A DNA stretch of 64,000 bases from Sinorhizobium sp. BG8 (GCF_016864555.1 NZ_CP044011.1:3367501-3431500), one strand, 5' to 3'; shown: positions 37,154 to 47,833, counted from the first letter of the stretch. Notes: a model not told the origin generated them from the letters alone. Numbers and translations are program-made.

Positions 37154-37824
37154 ACCGGCTATTCGACCTCAATTTCTTTCTCAAGCTGATCGCGGCCTTC
37201 CTCGTCATGCTGGTCGCCTGGCTGATGCCGGACTGGCGCTTCGGCATCGCGCTGGCGGTGGCGGTTGTCGGTTTCCTGTGCGTTGTCCGCACTCCGGGAC
37301 TGCGCGCCTATCTGAAGGGCGCACTGCTTCTCACCCTCCTTGTCATGACGAGCTGGATCGTCAATCTGCTGCTGCAGGGCCTGCCCCTTGTGGAGGCACT
37401 GCCGATCGCCTCGGCGATGGCTGCCCGGCTGGTGACGACCACCGCGGCCTTCTATTTCGTCATGGAAACCAGCACGCCGGGCTCCATCCTTGCCGCCTGC
37501 AGCGCGCTCCGCCTGCCACCCATCGCCACACTCGTGCTGTCGCTGACGTTCGGCATCATCCCGATGCTGCGCGAGGACTTCGAACGTATTGCCGATGCGC
37601 AGCGTGCACGCGGCATGGAAATAGATGACGTGCCGCTCCCGACCCGGCTGCGCTATGCACTTGCGCGCGGCATGCCGATGCTCGTTCAGGCGATCCGCAT
37701 GGCCCACGCCATCTCGCTCTCGCTGGCGATCTACGGCTTCGACCTCAAGCGAAAGCGAACAACATGGCGCAATGTCGGCCTGCTCGTCGAACCGCGCCTC
37801 ATACCGAAGGACAAGACTGAATGA
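37150..37824 (+). CDS. ECF transporter T component (EcfT-like transmembrane coupling protein)
   Basis: 224 aa. Hydrophobic segments at about residues 8-60, 80-100 and 125-150 precede a cytoplasmic coupling helix region. Two Ala-Arg-Gly motifs typical of EcfT are visible (QRARGMEIDD and LARGMPML), which contact the ATPase. It overlaps both neighbours by four bases (ATGA at each end), tightly coupling it to the ATPase and to the phosphoribosyltransferase. Confidence 0.87.
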   Translation: MNRLFDLNFFLKLIAAFLVMLVAWLMPDWRFGIALAVAVVGFLCVVRTPGLRAYLKGALLLTLLVMTSWIVNLLLQGLPLVEALPIASAMAARLVTTTAAFYFVMETSTPGSILAACSALRLPPIATLVLSLTFGIIPMLREDFERIADAQRARGMEIDDVPLPTRLRYALARGMPMLVQAIRMAHAISLSLAIYGFDLKRKRTTWRNVGLLVEPRLIPKDKTE

Positions 37825-38459
37825 CCAATGAACCGTTGGAGACGCCGCTGACCGGAGAGTTCTGGCCGGTCGATGTGGCTGGCCTCGAAGTCAAGCTGCC
37901 GATCGTCGCGATCAAGCCCGACTTCGCCATCTCGCTGATGATGGTCATCGATCTCGGGGTGAAGTTCGGAGAGCATATAGGCAAGGAACTCGCCAGGAAG
38001 CTGGCGCCGCTCGAGCCCGACGTCATTGTCGGCGCGGCCACCCTCGGAATTCCGGTTGCGATCGAGGTTTCCCGCGCCCTGGGCCTCGACAACTACGTCA
38101 TCCTGCAGAAATCGCCGAAGATCCATCTCGGTGACGCCATGGTGCAGCGCATTTCCTCGATCACCTCCAAGGGTGAGCAGCGCCTGCTGCTGGACAGGCA
38201 AGCCATTCCGCTTCTCGAGGGCAAGCGGGTCGTCGTCGTGGACGACGTCGTCGCCTCCGGCTCTAGTCTCAAGGGCTCCGTCGAGCTCGTCCGCAGTGCC
38301 GGCGGCAATGTCGTCGGCATCGGCGTGATCCTCACGGAAGCGCGCGACTGGCAGGAGACCCTTGGCGAGGACAGCGCGCTGGTCCATGGCCTTGCACATA
38401 TTCCGCAATTCACACCCGGCGAAGGCGGCTGGCAACCGATTCCGGAAACGTTCCTCTGA
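37821..38459 (+). CDS. Phosphoribosyltransferase family protein, coupled to the ECF transporter
   Basis: 212 aa. The PRPP-binding motif VVVVDDVVASGSSL lies near residue 138, and an upstream LEPDVIVGAATLGIPVA resembles adenine/xanthine phosphoribosyltransferases. The enzyme would trap an imported base as its nucleotide using PRPP. Its ATG overlaps the T-component stop, so import and phosphoribosylation are encoded together. Which base (adenine, xanthine, another purine or an analogue) cannot be told. Confidence 0.85.
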   Translation: MTNEPLETPLTGEFWPVDVAGLEVKLPIVAIKPDFAISLMMVIDLGVKFGEHIGKELARKLAPLEPDVIVGAATLGIPVAIEVSRALGLDNYVILQKSPKIHLGDAMVQRISSITSKGEQRLLLDRQAIPLLEGKRVVVVDDVVASGSSLKGSVELVRSAGGNVVGIGVILTEARDWQETLGEDSALVHGLAHIPQFTPGEGGWQPIPETFL

Positions 38460-38491
38460 AGGCAGGATACCGCCGGCTGAACCTATTCAGG

Positions 38492-38515
38492 AGGGGCGCG
38501 TTTCGACACGCCCCT
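38492..38515 (+). terminator. Possible terminator hairpin after the ECF operon
   Basis: AGGGGCG pairs with CGCCCCT across a ten-base loop, 33 bases after the phosphoribosyltransferase stop. There is no T-run, so termination is uncertain. Confidence 0.4.
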
Positions 38516-38650
38516 GTCTCTGATCCACTACCTTCCGGTTGAAGGCGCGAAGAAGCCGCTTGTCGGGGGAGACGGAACTCACCATGATGCGCCCCCGCGT
38601 CAGGGGTTTTTCGCCGGTCGCCTGCACCGGCTCATGAGGAGGAAATTGCA

Positions 38651-39709
38651 ATGGAATACCGGCTGCTCGGCCGCTCGGGCCTGAAGATCTCGACCCTTAC
38701 CATGGGCACGATGACGATTGGCGGCGGCGGCAAGTTCGCCCAGGTGGGTTCGGTCGGGCTTGAGGATGCGCGCCGCTACGTTTCCATGTGCATCGACGCC
38801 GGCGTAAATCTCATCGATACCGCCAACATCTACTCGAACGGAGCCTCCGAGGAGATCATCGGCGACGTTCTTGGCGGCAAGCGGCCTGGAGGTGTTCTGG
38901 TCGCCACCAAGGCACGCTTCTCGATGGGCAAGGGACCGAACGATGGCGGCCTCTCCCGCCATCACCTCATTCACGAGTGCGAAGCGAGCCTCAGGCGGCT
39001 GAAAACCGATGTCATCGACCTCTACCAGGTGCACGAGTGGGACGGACAGACGCCCCTCGAGGAAACGATGGAAGCGCTCGACACGCTGGTGAAGCAGGGA
39101 AAGGTCCGCTACGTCGGCTGCTCCAACTATTCGGGCTGGCATATCATGAAGGCGCTCGGCATCAGCGCCGCCGAGCACCGCCAGCGCTTCGTCAGCCAGC
39201 AGATCCACTATACGCTGGAAGCGCGCGAGGCTGAGTACGAACTGCTGCCAATATCGATAGATCAGGGCCTCGGCGTTCTGGTCTGGAGCCCGCTCGCCGG
39301 CGGGCTGCTCTCCGGCAAGCATCGCCGCGACACTCTGACGCCGGAAGGCTCGCGCCAGCTCGCCGGCTGGAACGAGCCGCCGATCCGCGACGAGAATCGT
39401 TTGTGGAATATCGTCGACGTGCTGGTCGAGATTGGCAAGGAACGCGGCGTGTCGGCCGCGCAGGTAGCGCTCGCCTGGCTCATCGGGCGGAAGGCCGTGA
39501 CCTCGGTCATCGTGGGCGGTCGGACAGAAGCGCAGTTCAGGGACAATCTCGCCGCTGCCGACCTTGTGCTGTCCGAAGAGGAGCGCCGGCGCCTGGACGA
39601 CGTCAGCCTGCCGCCGGTCATCTATCCTTACTGGCACCAGCTGTGGACGGCGAACGACCGGCTCGGCGAGGCCGACCTTTCGCTGCTCGGTCCACACCTC
39701 GGCAAATGA
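38651..39709 (+). CDS. Aldo/keto reductase
   Basis: 352-aa TIM-barrel NADPH oxidoreductase of the YajO/PdxI-like group. It begins MEYRLLGRSGLKISTLTMGTMT. It contains the catalytic Asp-Tyr pair in NLIDTANIYSNGASEEIIG, the Lys in VLVATKARFS, the His in DLYQVHEWDG, and the cofactor block WLIGRKAVTSVIVGGRTEAQF. AGGAGGA lies eight bases before the ATG. It has its own ribosome site and spacing, so it is probably monocistronic. Substrate unknown. Confidence 0.9.
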   Translation: MEYRLLGRSGLKISTLTMGTMTIGGGGKFAQVGSVGLEDARRYVSMCIDAGVNLIDTANIYSNGASEEIIGDVLGGKRPGGVLVATKARFSMGKGPNDGGLSRHHLIHECEASLRRLKTDVIDLYQVHEWDGQTPLEETMEALDTLVKQGKVRYVGCSNYSGWHIMKALGISAAEHRQRFVSQQIHYTLEAREAEYELLPISIDQGLGVLVWSPLAGGLLSGKHRRDTLTPEGSRQLAGWNEPPIRDENRLWNIVDVLVEIGKERGVSAAQVALAWLIGRKAVTSVIVGGRTEAQFRDNLAAADLVLSEEERRRLDDVSLPPVIYPYWHQLWTANDRLGEADLSLLGPHLGK

Positions 39710-39736
39710 GAAGCGCCGCCGCGCCCTGAGAATTCG

Positions 39737-40177
39737 TCACAGGGTGGTCAGCAGCAGGCTCGTCTCGGACTTCGATACGCCATCCATCGAACGGATATGG
39801 CGGAGAACCCTGTCGAATTCGACGAGGTTTTCCGCCTCGATCTCGGCAACGAGGTCCCAGGAACCATTCGTCGTATGCAGCGCACGGATCTCCCGGACAC
39901 CGCGCAGGTTCCCGATGACGGAGACGGTCTTCTGCCCGGTGATCTCGATGAGCGTGATCGCGCGCACCGCGTGCGGATCGTCGGATGCGGCCACGCGCAC
40001 TGTAAAACCGGTGATCACACCGTCCTGCGTCAGACGGTCTATTCTGTTCTGAATGGTTCCCCGCGACACTTTGAGCATTGCCGAGAGCTTCGATACAGAG
40101 GCCCGTCCGTCCGTGCGCAGCGCCGCCAGAAGGCGTTTGTCGATCGTATCCATCATCCCTGCCATTTTGTCAGCCAT
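39737..40177 (-). CDS. Lrp/AsnC family transcriptional regulator
   Basis: About 146 aa. The helix-turn-helix (DTIDKRLLAALRTDGRASVSKLSAMLKVSRGTIQNRI) is followed by an AsnC ligand domain (HAVRAITLIEITGQKTVSVIGNLRGVREIRALHTTNGSWDLVAEIEA). Several in-frame ATGs (40207, 40177, 40165, 40156, 40153) make the start uncertain. It diverges from the RocB-like gene and probably responds to an amino acid, controlling rocB and perhaps the aminotransferase. Confidence 0.88.
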   Translation of the reverse strand: MADKMAGMMDTIDKRLLAALRTDGRASVSKLSAMLKVSRGTIQNRIDRLTQDGVITGFTVRVAASDDPHAVRAITLIEITGQKTVSVIGNLRGVREIRALHTTNGSWDLVAEIEAENLVEFDRVLRHIRSMDGVSKSETSLLLTTL

Positions 40178-40309
40178 GCCTATCAATTTGCGCACCTTAT
40201 CGCGCATTTTCCCAAATTGTTGACATTTCGCATGATTGCGTCCTCCGCTAGCGTCCTTGCCGGTACGCGGTTACGGACTTGCCGCACAGCATGAGCAGAA
40301 GGGTTACCA

Positions 40310-41980
40310 ATGGCGAGCACCGCATCGAACGAGAACAGGGTATCCGCCTCCCGGACAAGCGAACTGGCGCTTGAGATGACCCGCTGGCCGAGCGTGAGCG
40401 GCACGCCCGGCGAAGCCGAATTTTCCGAGAGGCTGCACGCACTGCTGGCGCAAACGCCCTATTTTCAGGACCACCCCGACCAGCTCCTGACCTTCGACAG
40501 CCACGGGGATCCGATGACGCGCAATGTCGCGGCGCTGGTCAGAGGCTGCGGCCGGGAGACGATCGTTCTGGCGGGCCATTTCGACACCGTCTCCATCGAC
40601 AACTACGGCACGCTGGCGCCACTGGCCATCGAACCGGAAGGCCTGACCAAGGCGCTCGTCGCCGAGCTTTCGGCCCGCCCGCGTAATCCCGCGGAGGAGA
40701 AGGCACTTGCCGACCTCCTCGGCGGCGACTTCATTGCCGGTCGCGGACTGCTCGACATGAAAAGCGGGCTTGCAGCAGGCATCGCCGCCATGGAGCGTTT
40801 CGCCGCCCTGCCCGCGCCCGTGGGCAATATCCTCTTCATTGCGACGCCCGACGAGGAGGTCCTGTCTCGCGGCATGCGAAGCGTTCGGGACGCCCTGCCC
40901 GCACTCGCGGAGCGTTTCGGGCTGGATATCGTCGGCGGCATTAATCTCGATGCGTCGAGCTGCGAGCGTAATGGTGAGGAGGGCCGCGCCGTCTATCTGG
41001 GCTCGGTCGGGAAGTTCCTTCCCTTCGCCTTCGTGGTCGGCCGTCCGACTCATGCCGGCTATCCGTTCGACGGGATCAGCGCCCACCGGATTGCCGCGGA
41101 AATCGTTCGTGCCATAGACACCAACCCGGCCCTTTGCGACGAGGCCTTCGGCGAGACCTCGCCGGCACCCGTCGTTCTCGAGGTGAAGGACCTGCGCGAG
41201 AGCTACGACGTCACGACCCCGGACAGGGTCTGGCTTGCCTGCAACTGGCTCACGCACCGGAGGACCGCCGCCGGGCTGTTCGAGGAGTTCGCGGCAATCG
41301 TTGGCAACGCCATGGCCGCGGCGCTTGGCGCTCAGGCGGAGAACCGCAGCAAGTCCACCGGAGACTCAGCCCCTTCCCATGCGCCGGCCGGCCGCGTGCT
41401 CGCCTACAGCGAGCTGGTTGCGATCGCCAGGGAGCGAGGCGGCGAGACGGCGATCGAACGCGTTCGAAATATCGAGCGCACTCTTTCCGGCGGCGACAAT
41501 CCGCTCGCCATCACGCGCGAAATCGTCTCGGCCATGGTGACGGAGGCAGGCATCGTGGGCCCGGCGGTCATCGTGGGGCTGAGCAGCCTGCACTATCCTC
41601 TCGTGCATCTTGACCGGCAGGGTGCAGCCGGCCGAGCGATGCAGGAGATCCTTGCCTCGGTGATGGAGCGGGTCGCCGCCCGCCACGACACGACGATAAA
41701 GTTCAAGCAGATCTTCGCCGGAATCTCCGACATGAGCTTCTTCGGCCATGCGCCGGACGCATCGGAAACGGACGTACTGGCGGTCAACACACCGGCAGCC
41801 GTGTTCTCCGACACGCCGCCGGCGGGAAGCCTCTCCTTCCCCGTCGTCAACATCGGCCCGTGGGGCCGCGACTATCACCAGAAATGGGAGCGCGTTCACG
41901 CCCCTTACACTTTCACCGTACTGCCTGACCTCGTCTTCGAGGCGGCGGTCGCCTGCCTTCAGGCCCTGCGCGCGAGATAA
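40310..41980 (+). CDS. rocB: M20-family peptidase, RocB-like
   Basis: 556 aa. M20 metal ligands appear in LAGHFDTV, GLLDMKSGLAAG and ATPDEEVLSRGMRS. RocB-type proteins are long M20 members linked to arginine use in Bacillus; their reaction is not firmly established, a deacylase or peptidase being likely. The C-terminal half (YPLVHLDRQGAAG, PWGRDYHQKWERVH) is typical of RocB and lacks membrane or signal features, so it is cytosolic. It diverges from an Lrp regulator and converges on an aminotransferase across a terminator. Confidence 0.82.
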   Translation: MASTASNENRVSASRTSELALEMTRWPSVSGTPGEAEFSERLHALLAQTPYFQDHPDQLLTFDSHGDPMTRNVAALVRGCGRETIVLAGHFDTVSIDNYGTLAPLAIEPEGLTKALVAELSARPRNPAEEKALADLLGGDFIAGRGLLDMKSGLAAGIAAMERFAALPAPVGNILFIATPDEEVLSRGMRSVRDALPALAERFGLDIVGGINLDASSCERNGEEGRAVYLGSVGKFLPFAFVVGRPTHAGYPFDGISAHRIAAEIVRAIDTNPALCDEAFGETSPAPVVLEVKDLRESYDVTTPDRVWLACNWLTHRRTAAGLFEEFAAIVGNAMAAALGAQAENRSKSTGDSAPSHAPAGRVLAYSELVAIARERGGETAIERVRNIERTLSGGDNPLAITREIVSAMVTEAGIVGPAVIVGLSSLHYPLVHLDRQGAAGRAMQEILASVMERVAARHDTTIKFKQIFAGISDMSFFGHAPDASETDVLAVNTPAAVFSDTPPAGSLSFPVVNIGPWGRDYHQKWERVHAPYTFTVLPDLVFEAAVACLQALRAR

Positions 41981-42016
41981 AAAAATCTCCCGAAGGCGAG
42001 GAGCGCTTTCGGGAGA
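41981..42016 (-). terminator. Intrinsic terminator of the aminotransferase gene
   Basis: On the minus strand TCTCCCGAA and TTCGGGAGA form a 9-bp stem, followed by a run of seven T. On the plus strand the hairpin could also slow transcription from rocB. Confidence 0.85.
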
Positions 42017-42053
42017 CTTGCATCAGATGTTGGCTGCGAAGCTGGGAGACGCC

Positions 42054-43277
42054 TCAGGCCTTCGGCATCTCTTCCGCGATCAGTGCGCCGAGGCGCGCGA
42101 TGCCCTCGTCGATCATCTTGTCGTTTGCGCAGGAGAAGCTCATGCGGAAGGTGTTCTCGCCCGTGCCATCCGCGTGGAATGCGCGACCGGGGACGAAGGC
42201 CACCTTCTTCGTGGCGATTGCCTTCGCCAGGAGATCGGCGCCGTCCATGCCCTTCGGCAGGGTCACCCAGATGAACATGCCGCCCTCCGGCTTCGTCCAG
42301 CTCGTGCCCTTGGGCATGTACTTTTCGAGCGCGGCCAGCATGCAGTCGCGGCGATAGCTGTAGGCCTTCTTGATCTTGGCGACCTGGGCATCGAAGCCGC
42401 GGCTTGCGACATGGGCGATGGCCATCTGGTTGATGGTCGAGGAATGCAGGTCTGCCGCCTGCTTCATCAGCACGAGTTTGCGGATGACGGGGGCATTCGC
42501 GACGATGAAGCCGACGCGCAAACCCGGAGCCAGCGTCTTGGAGAAGCTGCCGCAATAGATGGTGCGCGTGTCGTCGATGTTGCCCTTGCGCTCGATCTCG
42601 AGTGCGAGGATCGGAGGGATGGCCTCTCCGTCGTAACGCAGCGACTGATAGGCGGCATCCTCGATGAGCGCGATATCGAGCTCGTCGACGAGGTCGATGA
42701 GCTTTTCACGCTCGGCCCGATGCACGGTCTCGCCGGTAGGGTTGGCGAAGTCGGCCGAGAGATAGGCGAACTTGACTTGTCCTCCGGCCTCTGCCGCCGT
42801 CTGCCTGTGGGCTTCCGGTGTCCGGTTGCCGCCGGGAGTGAGCTGGTCGTAGTTCGGCTCGTAGGCGTTGAAGGCCTGAAGGGCGCCCAGATAGGTCGGC
42901 CAGGTAACGAGAGCGGTGTCTTTCGGCGAGAGGAAGAGCTTGCCGAGATAGTCGAGGCCCTGTTGCGAACCGGAAACTATGAAGACGTTATCGAGACCGC
43001 AGGGTACGCCGAGCTTGCCCATCTCGCCCGCGATCCATTCGCGCAGCGGCGCATAGCCTTCGCTTACGGAGTACTGGAGTGCCGAATTCACCGCAGCGCT
43101 GGAGAAAATGTCGGCATAGGCCGCCTTGAATTCCTGGTCCGGAAACAGGGCCGGATCCGGAATGCCGCCGGCAAAGGAGATGATGTCCGGGCGGTCGAGC
43201 AGCTTGAGAAGTTCGCGGATGTCGGACGCCTTCATGCGCGAAGAACGCGTCGCAAAGATCTTTTCCCAATTCAACAT
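42054..43277 (-). CDS. PLP-dependent aminotransferase (class I/II, 2-aminoadipate/aromatic type)
   Basis: 407 aa. It has the fold-type I pattern of the LysN/multi-substrate group: ISFAGGIPDPALFP near the N-terminus, VSGSQQGLDYLGKLFLSP, the PLP-binding FANPTGETV, and SGSFSKTLAPGLRVGF-type sequence with the PLP Lys (here CGSFSKTLAPGLRVGF). The ATG at 43277 follows GAGGAAA. Family members transaminate 2-aminoadipate, leucine or aromatic amino acids; exact use is not resolved. It may cooperate with the RocB-like enzyme in amino acid catabolism under the Lrp regulator. Confidence 0.88.
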   Translation of the reverse strand: MLNWEKIFATRSSRMKASDIRELLKLLDRPDIISFAGGIPDPALFPDQEFKAAYADIFSSAAVNSALQYSVSEGYAPLREWIAGEMGKLGVPCGLDNVFIVSGSQQGLDYLGKLFLSPKDTALVTWPTYLGALQAFNAYEPNYDQLTPGGNRTPEAHRQTAAEAGGQVKFAYLSADFANPTGETVHRAEREKLIDLVDELDIALIEDAAYQSLRYDGEAIPPILALEIERKGNIDDTRTIYCGSFSKTLAPGLRVGFIVANAPVIRKLVLMKQAADLHSSTINQMAIAHVASRGFDAQVAKIKKAYSYRRDCMLAALEKYMPKGTSWTKPEGGMFIWVTLPKGMDGADLLAKAIATKKVAFVPGRAFHADGTGENTFRMSFSCANDKMIDEGIARLGALIAEEMPKA

Positions 43278-43677
43278 GGGGTTTCCTCGTAATTTTTTGT
43301 CGCGGGGCGACCAAATCACGCAACAAACAATATGTCAACAATGCTGACCTATCTGGTGCGATTATTCTTGGTTCGCAGCGTGGCAGCCGCCCTTCCCGGA
43401 AGCTTTGAGAACGTTCGCGGTCAGGCGTCAAGCTCTTTTCAGGAATGGTGCCTGAACGGCGCAAGAGTAGTCCGCGCGCCACCGCACGGCCTGATACTGA
43501 TGGTTGAAAGTGTGACTTGCAGGGGTGAGAGGGAGAACGCGAAGCGGCTGGATGACAGGGGCCTTGCAAGGCCGCACGCCGGAGCCTGCACCCGGGGAAC
43601 CATGACAGTTCGCGCAAAGGTCGATCGGAGGACTGGTCCTCGCCGCCTTCAGTTGAACTAGCTGAGCTGGCGCCTTG
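43278..43677. other. Intergenic region
   Basis: A+T-rich around 43310-43375, the likely promoter of the leftward aminotransferase gene. GTCGC and GCGAC around 43300-43310 could form a small leader hairpin. The rest shows no coding support; a rightward frame at 43332-43661 has no family features. Confidence 0.4.
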
Positions 43678-43779
43678 CTACTTGGCGTGGCGGTCGTACC
43701 AACTGCACAGCGCGAGGCAGATGATCCCCCCGAGAATGAAGAGATCGAGCACGGCGAAGTAGTTCAGAACCGTCGTCAT
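43678..43779 (-). CDS. Small single-pass membrane protein (33 aa)
   Basis: Too short for routine gene calling. It starts MTTVLNYFAVLDLFILGG, followed by a hydrophobic helix through LCSWYD and a basic RHAK tail. A strong GGGAGG lies seven bases before the ATG at 43779. The design (one helix, charged C-terminus) resembles small accessory subunits such as KdpF or CydX in size only; no homology is claimed. It lies downstream of the ilvC terminator in the same orientation. Confidence 0.6.
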   Translation of the reverse strand: MTTVLNYFAVLDLFILGGIICLALCSWYDRHAK

Positions 43780-43900
43780 CACACTATCCTCCCGATTGTG
43801 GAACGAGACGATGATGATTTTGTTCCTCTTTTGGAAATGATGCAACTGTCGATTGGCATCGTCGTGCAAACCGGAGGAGGACGGCCCGGTCGCCGCGCAG

Positions 43901-43932
43901 AAAAAGAAAACCGGGCAGTCTCCCGCCCGGTT
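43901..43932 (-). terminator. Intrinsic terminator of ilvC
   Basis: On the minus strand AACCGGGC and GCCCGGTT form an 8-bp stem with an eight-base loop, followed by TTCTTTTTCT. It starts 44 bases past the ilvC stop. Confidence 0.88.
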
Positions 43933-43975
43933 CCCGTTGATGGATGGACGCTGGCCCTGGGCCAGCGCCGATCGA

Positions 43976-45701
<1,726 letters not shown>

Positions 45702-46116
45702 CAAACCAACTCCCCCTGCAGTACCGTACGGTACGGTTCGGCAATAAACCAAGCCTGCTGTCGGGTCAATGGGGTTGTCGGTGAAACTTCTGACGACACG
45801 ACGGGCTCTGCGACATTGTGAATCGGTCATGAATCGATTCCCGCGAAGAAAGCCCCCGCAGCACAAACCGGTGCTGGCGGGAGGGGCAGGAACGCAAGAT
45901 TGAGGCAATCAGCTATGCCGCTGAAAAGAGAAGAAAATTCCGAAAACTCGCAACAAAGTTCACCTTTGCGCGAAATTTTGCTTCCACTCTCGGCATTTGC
46001 AAATAAAATCGATCAAGTAAGTTGTCACATTGAAACATAGCGTTCCCACAGGCATTGAATACGGCTGACATTTTAGGAGTACGAAGCCCAACGCCCTTAC
46101 GCCAAGGAGACAGAAA
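45702..46116. other. Intergenic region between divergent genes
   Basis: Carries the TetR operator (45721-45734) and the promoter area of the rightward 46117 gene. A long leftward frame across 45913-46536 is the antisense shadow of that gene. Nothing else was identified. Confidence 0.4.
45721..45734. promoter_or_regulatory. Perfect 14-bp palindrome, probable TetR operator
   Basis: GTACCGTACGGTAC is self-complementary over 14 bases, and the sequence continues with a further CGGT half. It lies 20 bases before the proposed TetR start, where binding would block its own promoter. Confidence 0.65.
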
Positions 46117-46500
46117 ATGATGAATTTCCTGCCAGACCTTCACGAAGGACATGCTCCAATCACCCTCCAACACCTCTTCCGCGACGCCATCTATGCGTTC
46201 GACGATTGGGAAGATGGCACGCCCGAACCGGCCGTCATGCATCAAGGCACCCTGGTTCCGATAACGGTCGTGTTCGAATCCATGCGCGGCTGCACCGATA
46301 TCGTGCCTCAGACGGTTCTGGTTGCTGTCACCGAGCGCCTGACCAAGCCCTGGGACGGCGACGGCCCTCTCGATGCAATGACATTCTCGACCGCGGCCCG
46401 CATCATGGGCGTGCTGATCCGCAAGCGGAAGCTTCACGGGACCGAGGCAGTTAACACTTTCGTCGAACACGCGTCCGCCAAGCGCCCGCCCCTCCACTGA
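46117..46500 (+). CDS. Hypothetical protein, 127 aa
   Basis: Soluble acidic protein beginning MMNFLPDLHEGHAP, with AAGGAGA seven bases before the ATG. There are no membrane segments, signal peptide or Cys clusters. Repeated phrases such as TLVPITVVFESMRG and MTFSTAARIMGVLI suggest an alpha/beta fold. I do not recognise the family. It lies alone between the TetR region and the cold-shock gene. Confidence 0.6.
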   Translation: MMNFLPDLHEGHAPITLQHLFRDAIYAFDDWEDGTPEPAVMHQGTLVPITVVFESMRGCTDIVPQTVLVAVTERLTKPWDGDGPLDAMTFSTAARIMGVLIRKRKLHGTEAVNTFVEHASAKRPPLH

Positions 46501-46847
46501 GGGGCCTCGCTGTTCCTGGACAAGACACGTAGCCATCTTCCCGCTCTGGGCGGGGAGATGACCGGTTTTTCAGGCAATCGCCCCCGCGGTAATCCGTATG
46601 GTGGAGCGGCTGAATCCCGGAGGACATGGCCCGGAGAGGCGCCCTGCCCGTCGAGAAAGTCTCCCCGGCTTCTTGACTTCTCCGTGGGACCAATTATTTG
46701 AAGGGCATCGAGATTTGAACGTTGACTTCTGCTTTTGCGCTTTTAGCGCAGTTTGACGAACTTCCCCTTCAAATTCGACCAAAAGCGGTAGACGGCGAAG
46801 TAGCCGTCTATCTGATTGATCAGACGGAGAAGAAGAAAGGTTTCGTC
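46501..46847. other. Long leader of the cold-shock gene
   Basis: No gene. The segment 46690-46847 is A+T-richer and contains a small hairpin, TGCGC-TTTTA-GCGCA at 46736-46750. A long structured 5' leader is usual for cspA-type genes, whose translation changes with temperature. Confidence 0.45.
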
Positions 46848-47057
46848 ATGGCAACTGGTACTGTCAAGTGGTTCAACACGACCAAGGGTTACGGCTTCAT
46901 CGCACCCGATAGCGGCGAGCCCGACGTGTTCGTCCACATCTCGGCTGTCCAGCGCGCTGGTTTGAACGGCCTCGACGAAGGTCAGAAGGTTAGCTACGAA
47001 CTCGTACGCGACCGTAAGTCTGGCAAGATGTCGGCCGATCAGCTCGCTGCAGCTTGA
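46848..47057 (+). CDS. Cold-shock protein (CspA family)
   Basis: 69-aa single cold-shock domain binding single-stranded RNA/DNA. The RNP1 motif is KGYGFIAPD and RNP2 is VFVHISAV. It begins [16 protein letters not shown], the standard start, so I reject the upstream in-frame start at 46722. It has a long leader and its own terminator (47114-47143). Confidence 0.95.
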   Translation: MATGTVKWFNTTKGYGFIAPDSGEPDVFVHISAVQRAGLNGLDEGQKVSYELVRDRKSGKMSADQLAAA

Positions 47058-47113
47058 TGGCAAGTTCCCGCCGTTGACCACGGATGTACCGGCAGCGGCT
47101 AGGGAATGAAGGG

Positions 47114-47143
47114 AAGGTCGGGCTTTGTCCGGCCTTTTTTCTT
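47114..47143 (+). terminator. Intrinsic terminator of the cold-shock gene
   Basis: AAGGTCGG pairs with CCGGCCTT (one G-T pair) around a seven-base loop, followed by TTTTCTT. Confidence 0.85.
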
Positions 47144-47171
47144 GCGCGCTTTTCGCCTGGCCCCAACAGGC

Positions 47172-47639
47172 TCATCGCGCGTGATCGAGTGGCAGCCCCT
47201 TGCCGCTTTTGAGCACTTCCATGGAAATGGACGCCGACACGTCGAACAGCTCCACCTTCCGCACAATCTGCTTGTAGATGACGTCGTAGTGCTCCACCCG
47301 GGGCAGCACGACCTTCAGGATGTAGTCATAGTTGCCCGTGAGCCTGTGCGCTTCCACGATCTCGGCAATGTCACCGATTGCGCGTCGGAACGATTCGATC
47401 CACTCGTCCGAATGATGGGCCGTCTTGATCAGGGCAAAGACCGTCGTCGGCACGCCCATCTTTCCCCGATCGAGCACTGCCACCCTACCCTGCACATACC
47501 CGCCTTCCTCCAGCCGCTGGATACGGCGGGCGCAAGCCGAAAGGGATAGATTGACCCGGTCGGCCATTTCGCCGATCGAAAGGCCGGCATCCTCCTGCAA
47601 CAGGCCCAGAAGCCTGCGATCCCGATCGTCTATCGTCAT
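47172..47639 (-). CDS. Lrp/AsnC family transcriptional regulator
   Basis: 155 aa. The winged helix-turn-helix (DRDRRLLGLLQEDAGLSIGEMADRVNLSLSACARRI) precedes a RAM ligand domain with AHRLTGNYDYILKVVLPRVEHYD. It diverges from the aspartate/glutamate racemase gene and probably regulates it. It is distinct in sequence from the Lrp protein at 39737. Confidence 0.9.
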   Translation of the reverse strand: MTIDDRDRRLLGLLQEDAGLSIGEMADRVNLSLSACARRIQRLEEGGYVQGRVAVLDRGKMGVPTTVFALIKTAHHSDEWIESFRRAIGDIAEIVEAHRLTGNYDYILKVVLPRVEHYDVIYKQIVRKVELFDVSASISMEVLKSGKGLPLDHAR

Positions 47640-47833
47640 TGCTCTCCTCCCGCGCGCTCCGTGCTGCGCTCCGCAACCTTAGCGCAGTATCGCACATTTG
47701 CGCGAATATTTCGCGCCAATGTCAAATATTTCGGGATTTATTCGTGCGGACACCGCAAATCCTGCGCATGAATGCAAACAACGATCGCGGCCTCTCCTGC
47801 ATATTGGATCCAGTTGAAACAGGGAACTTGCCT

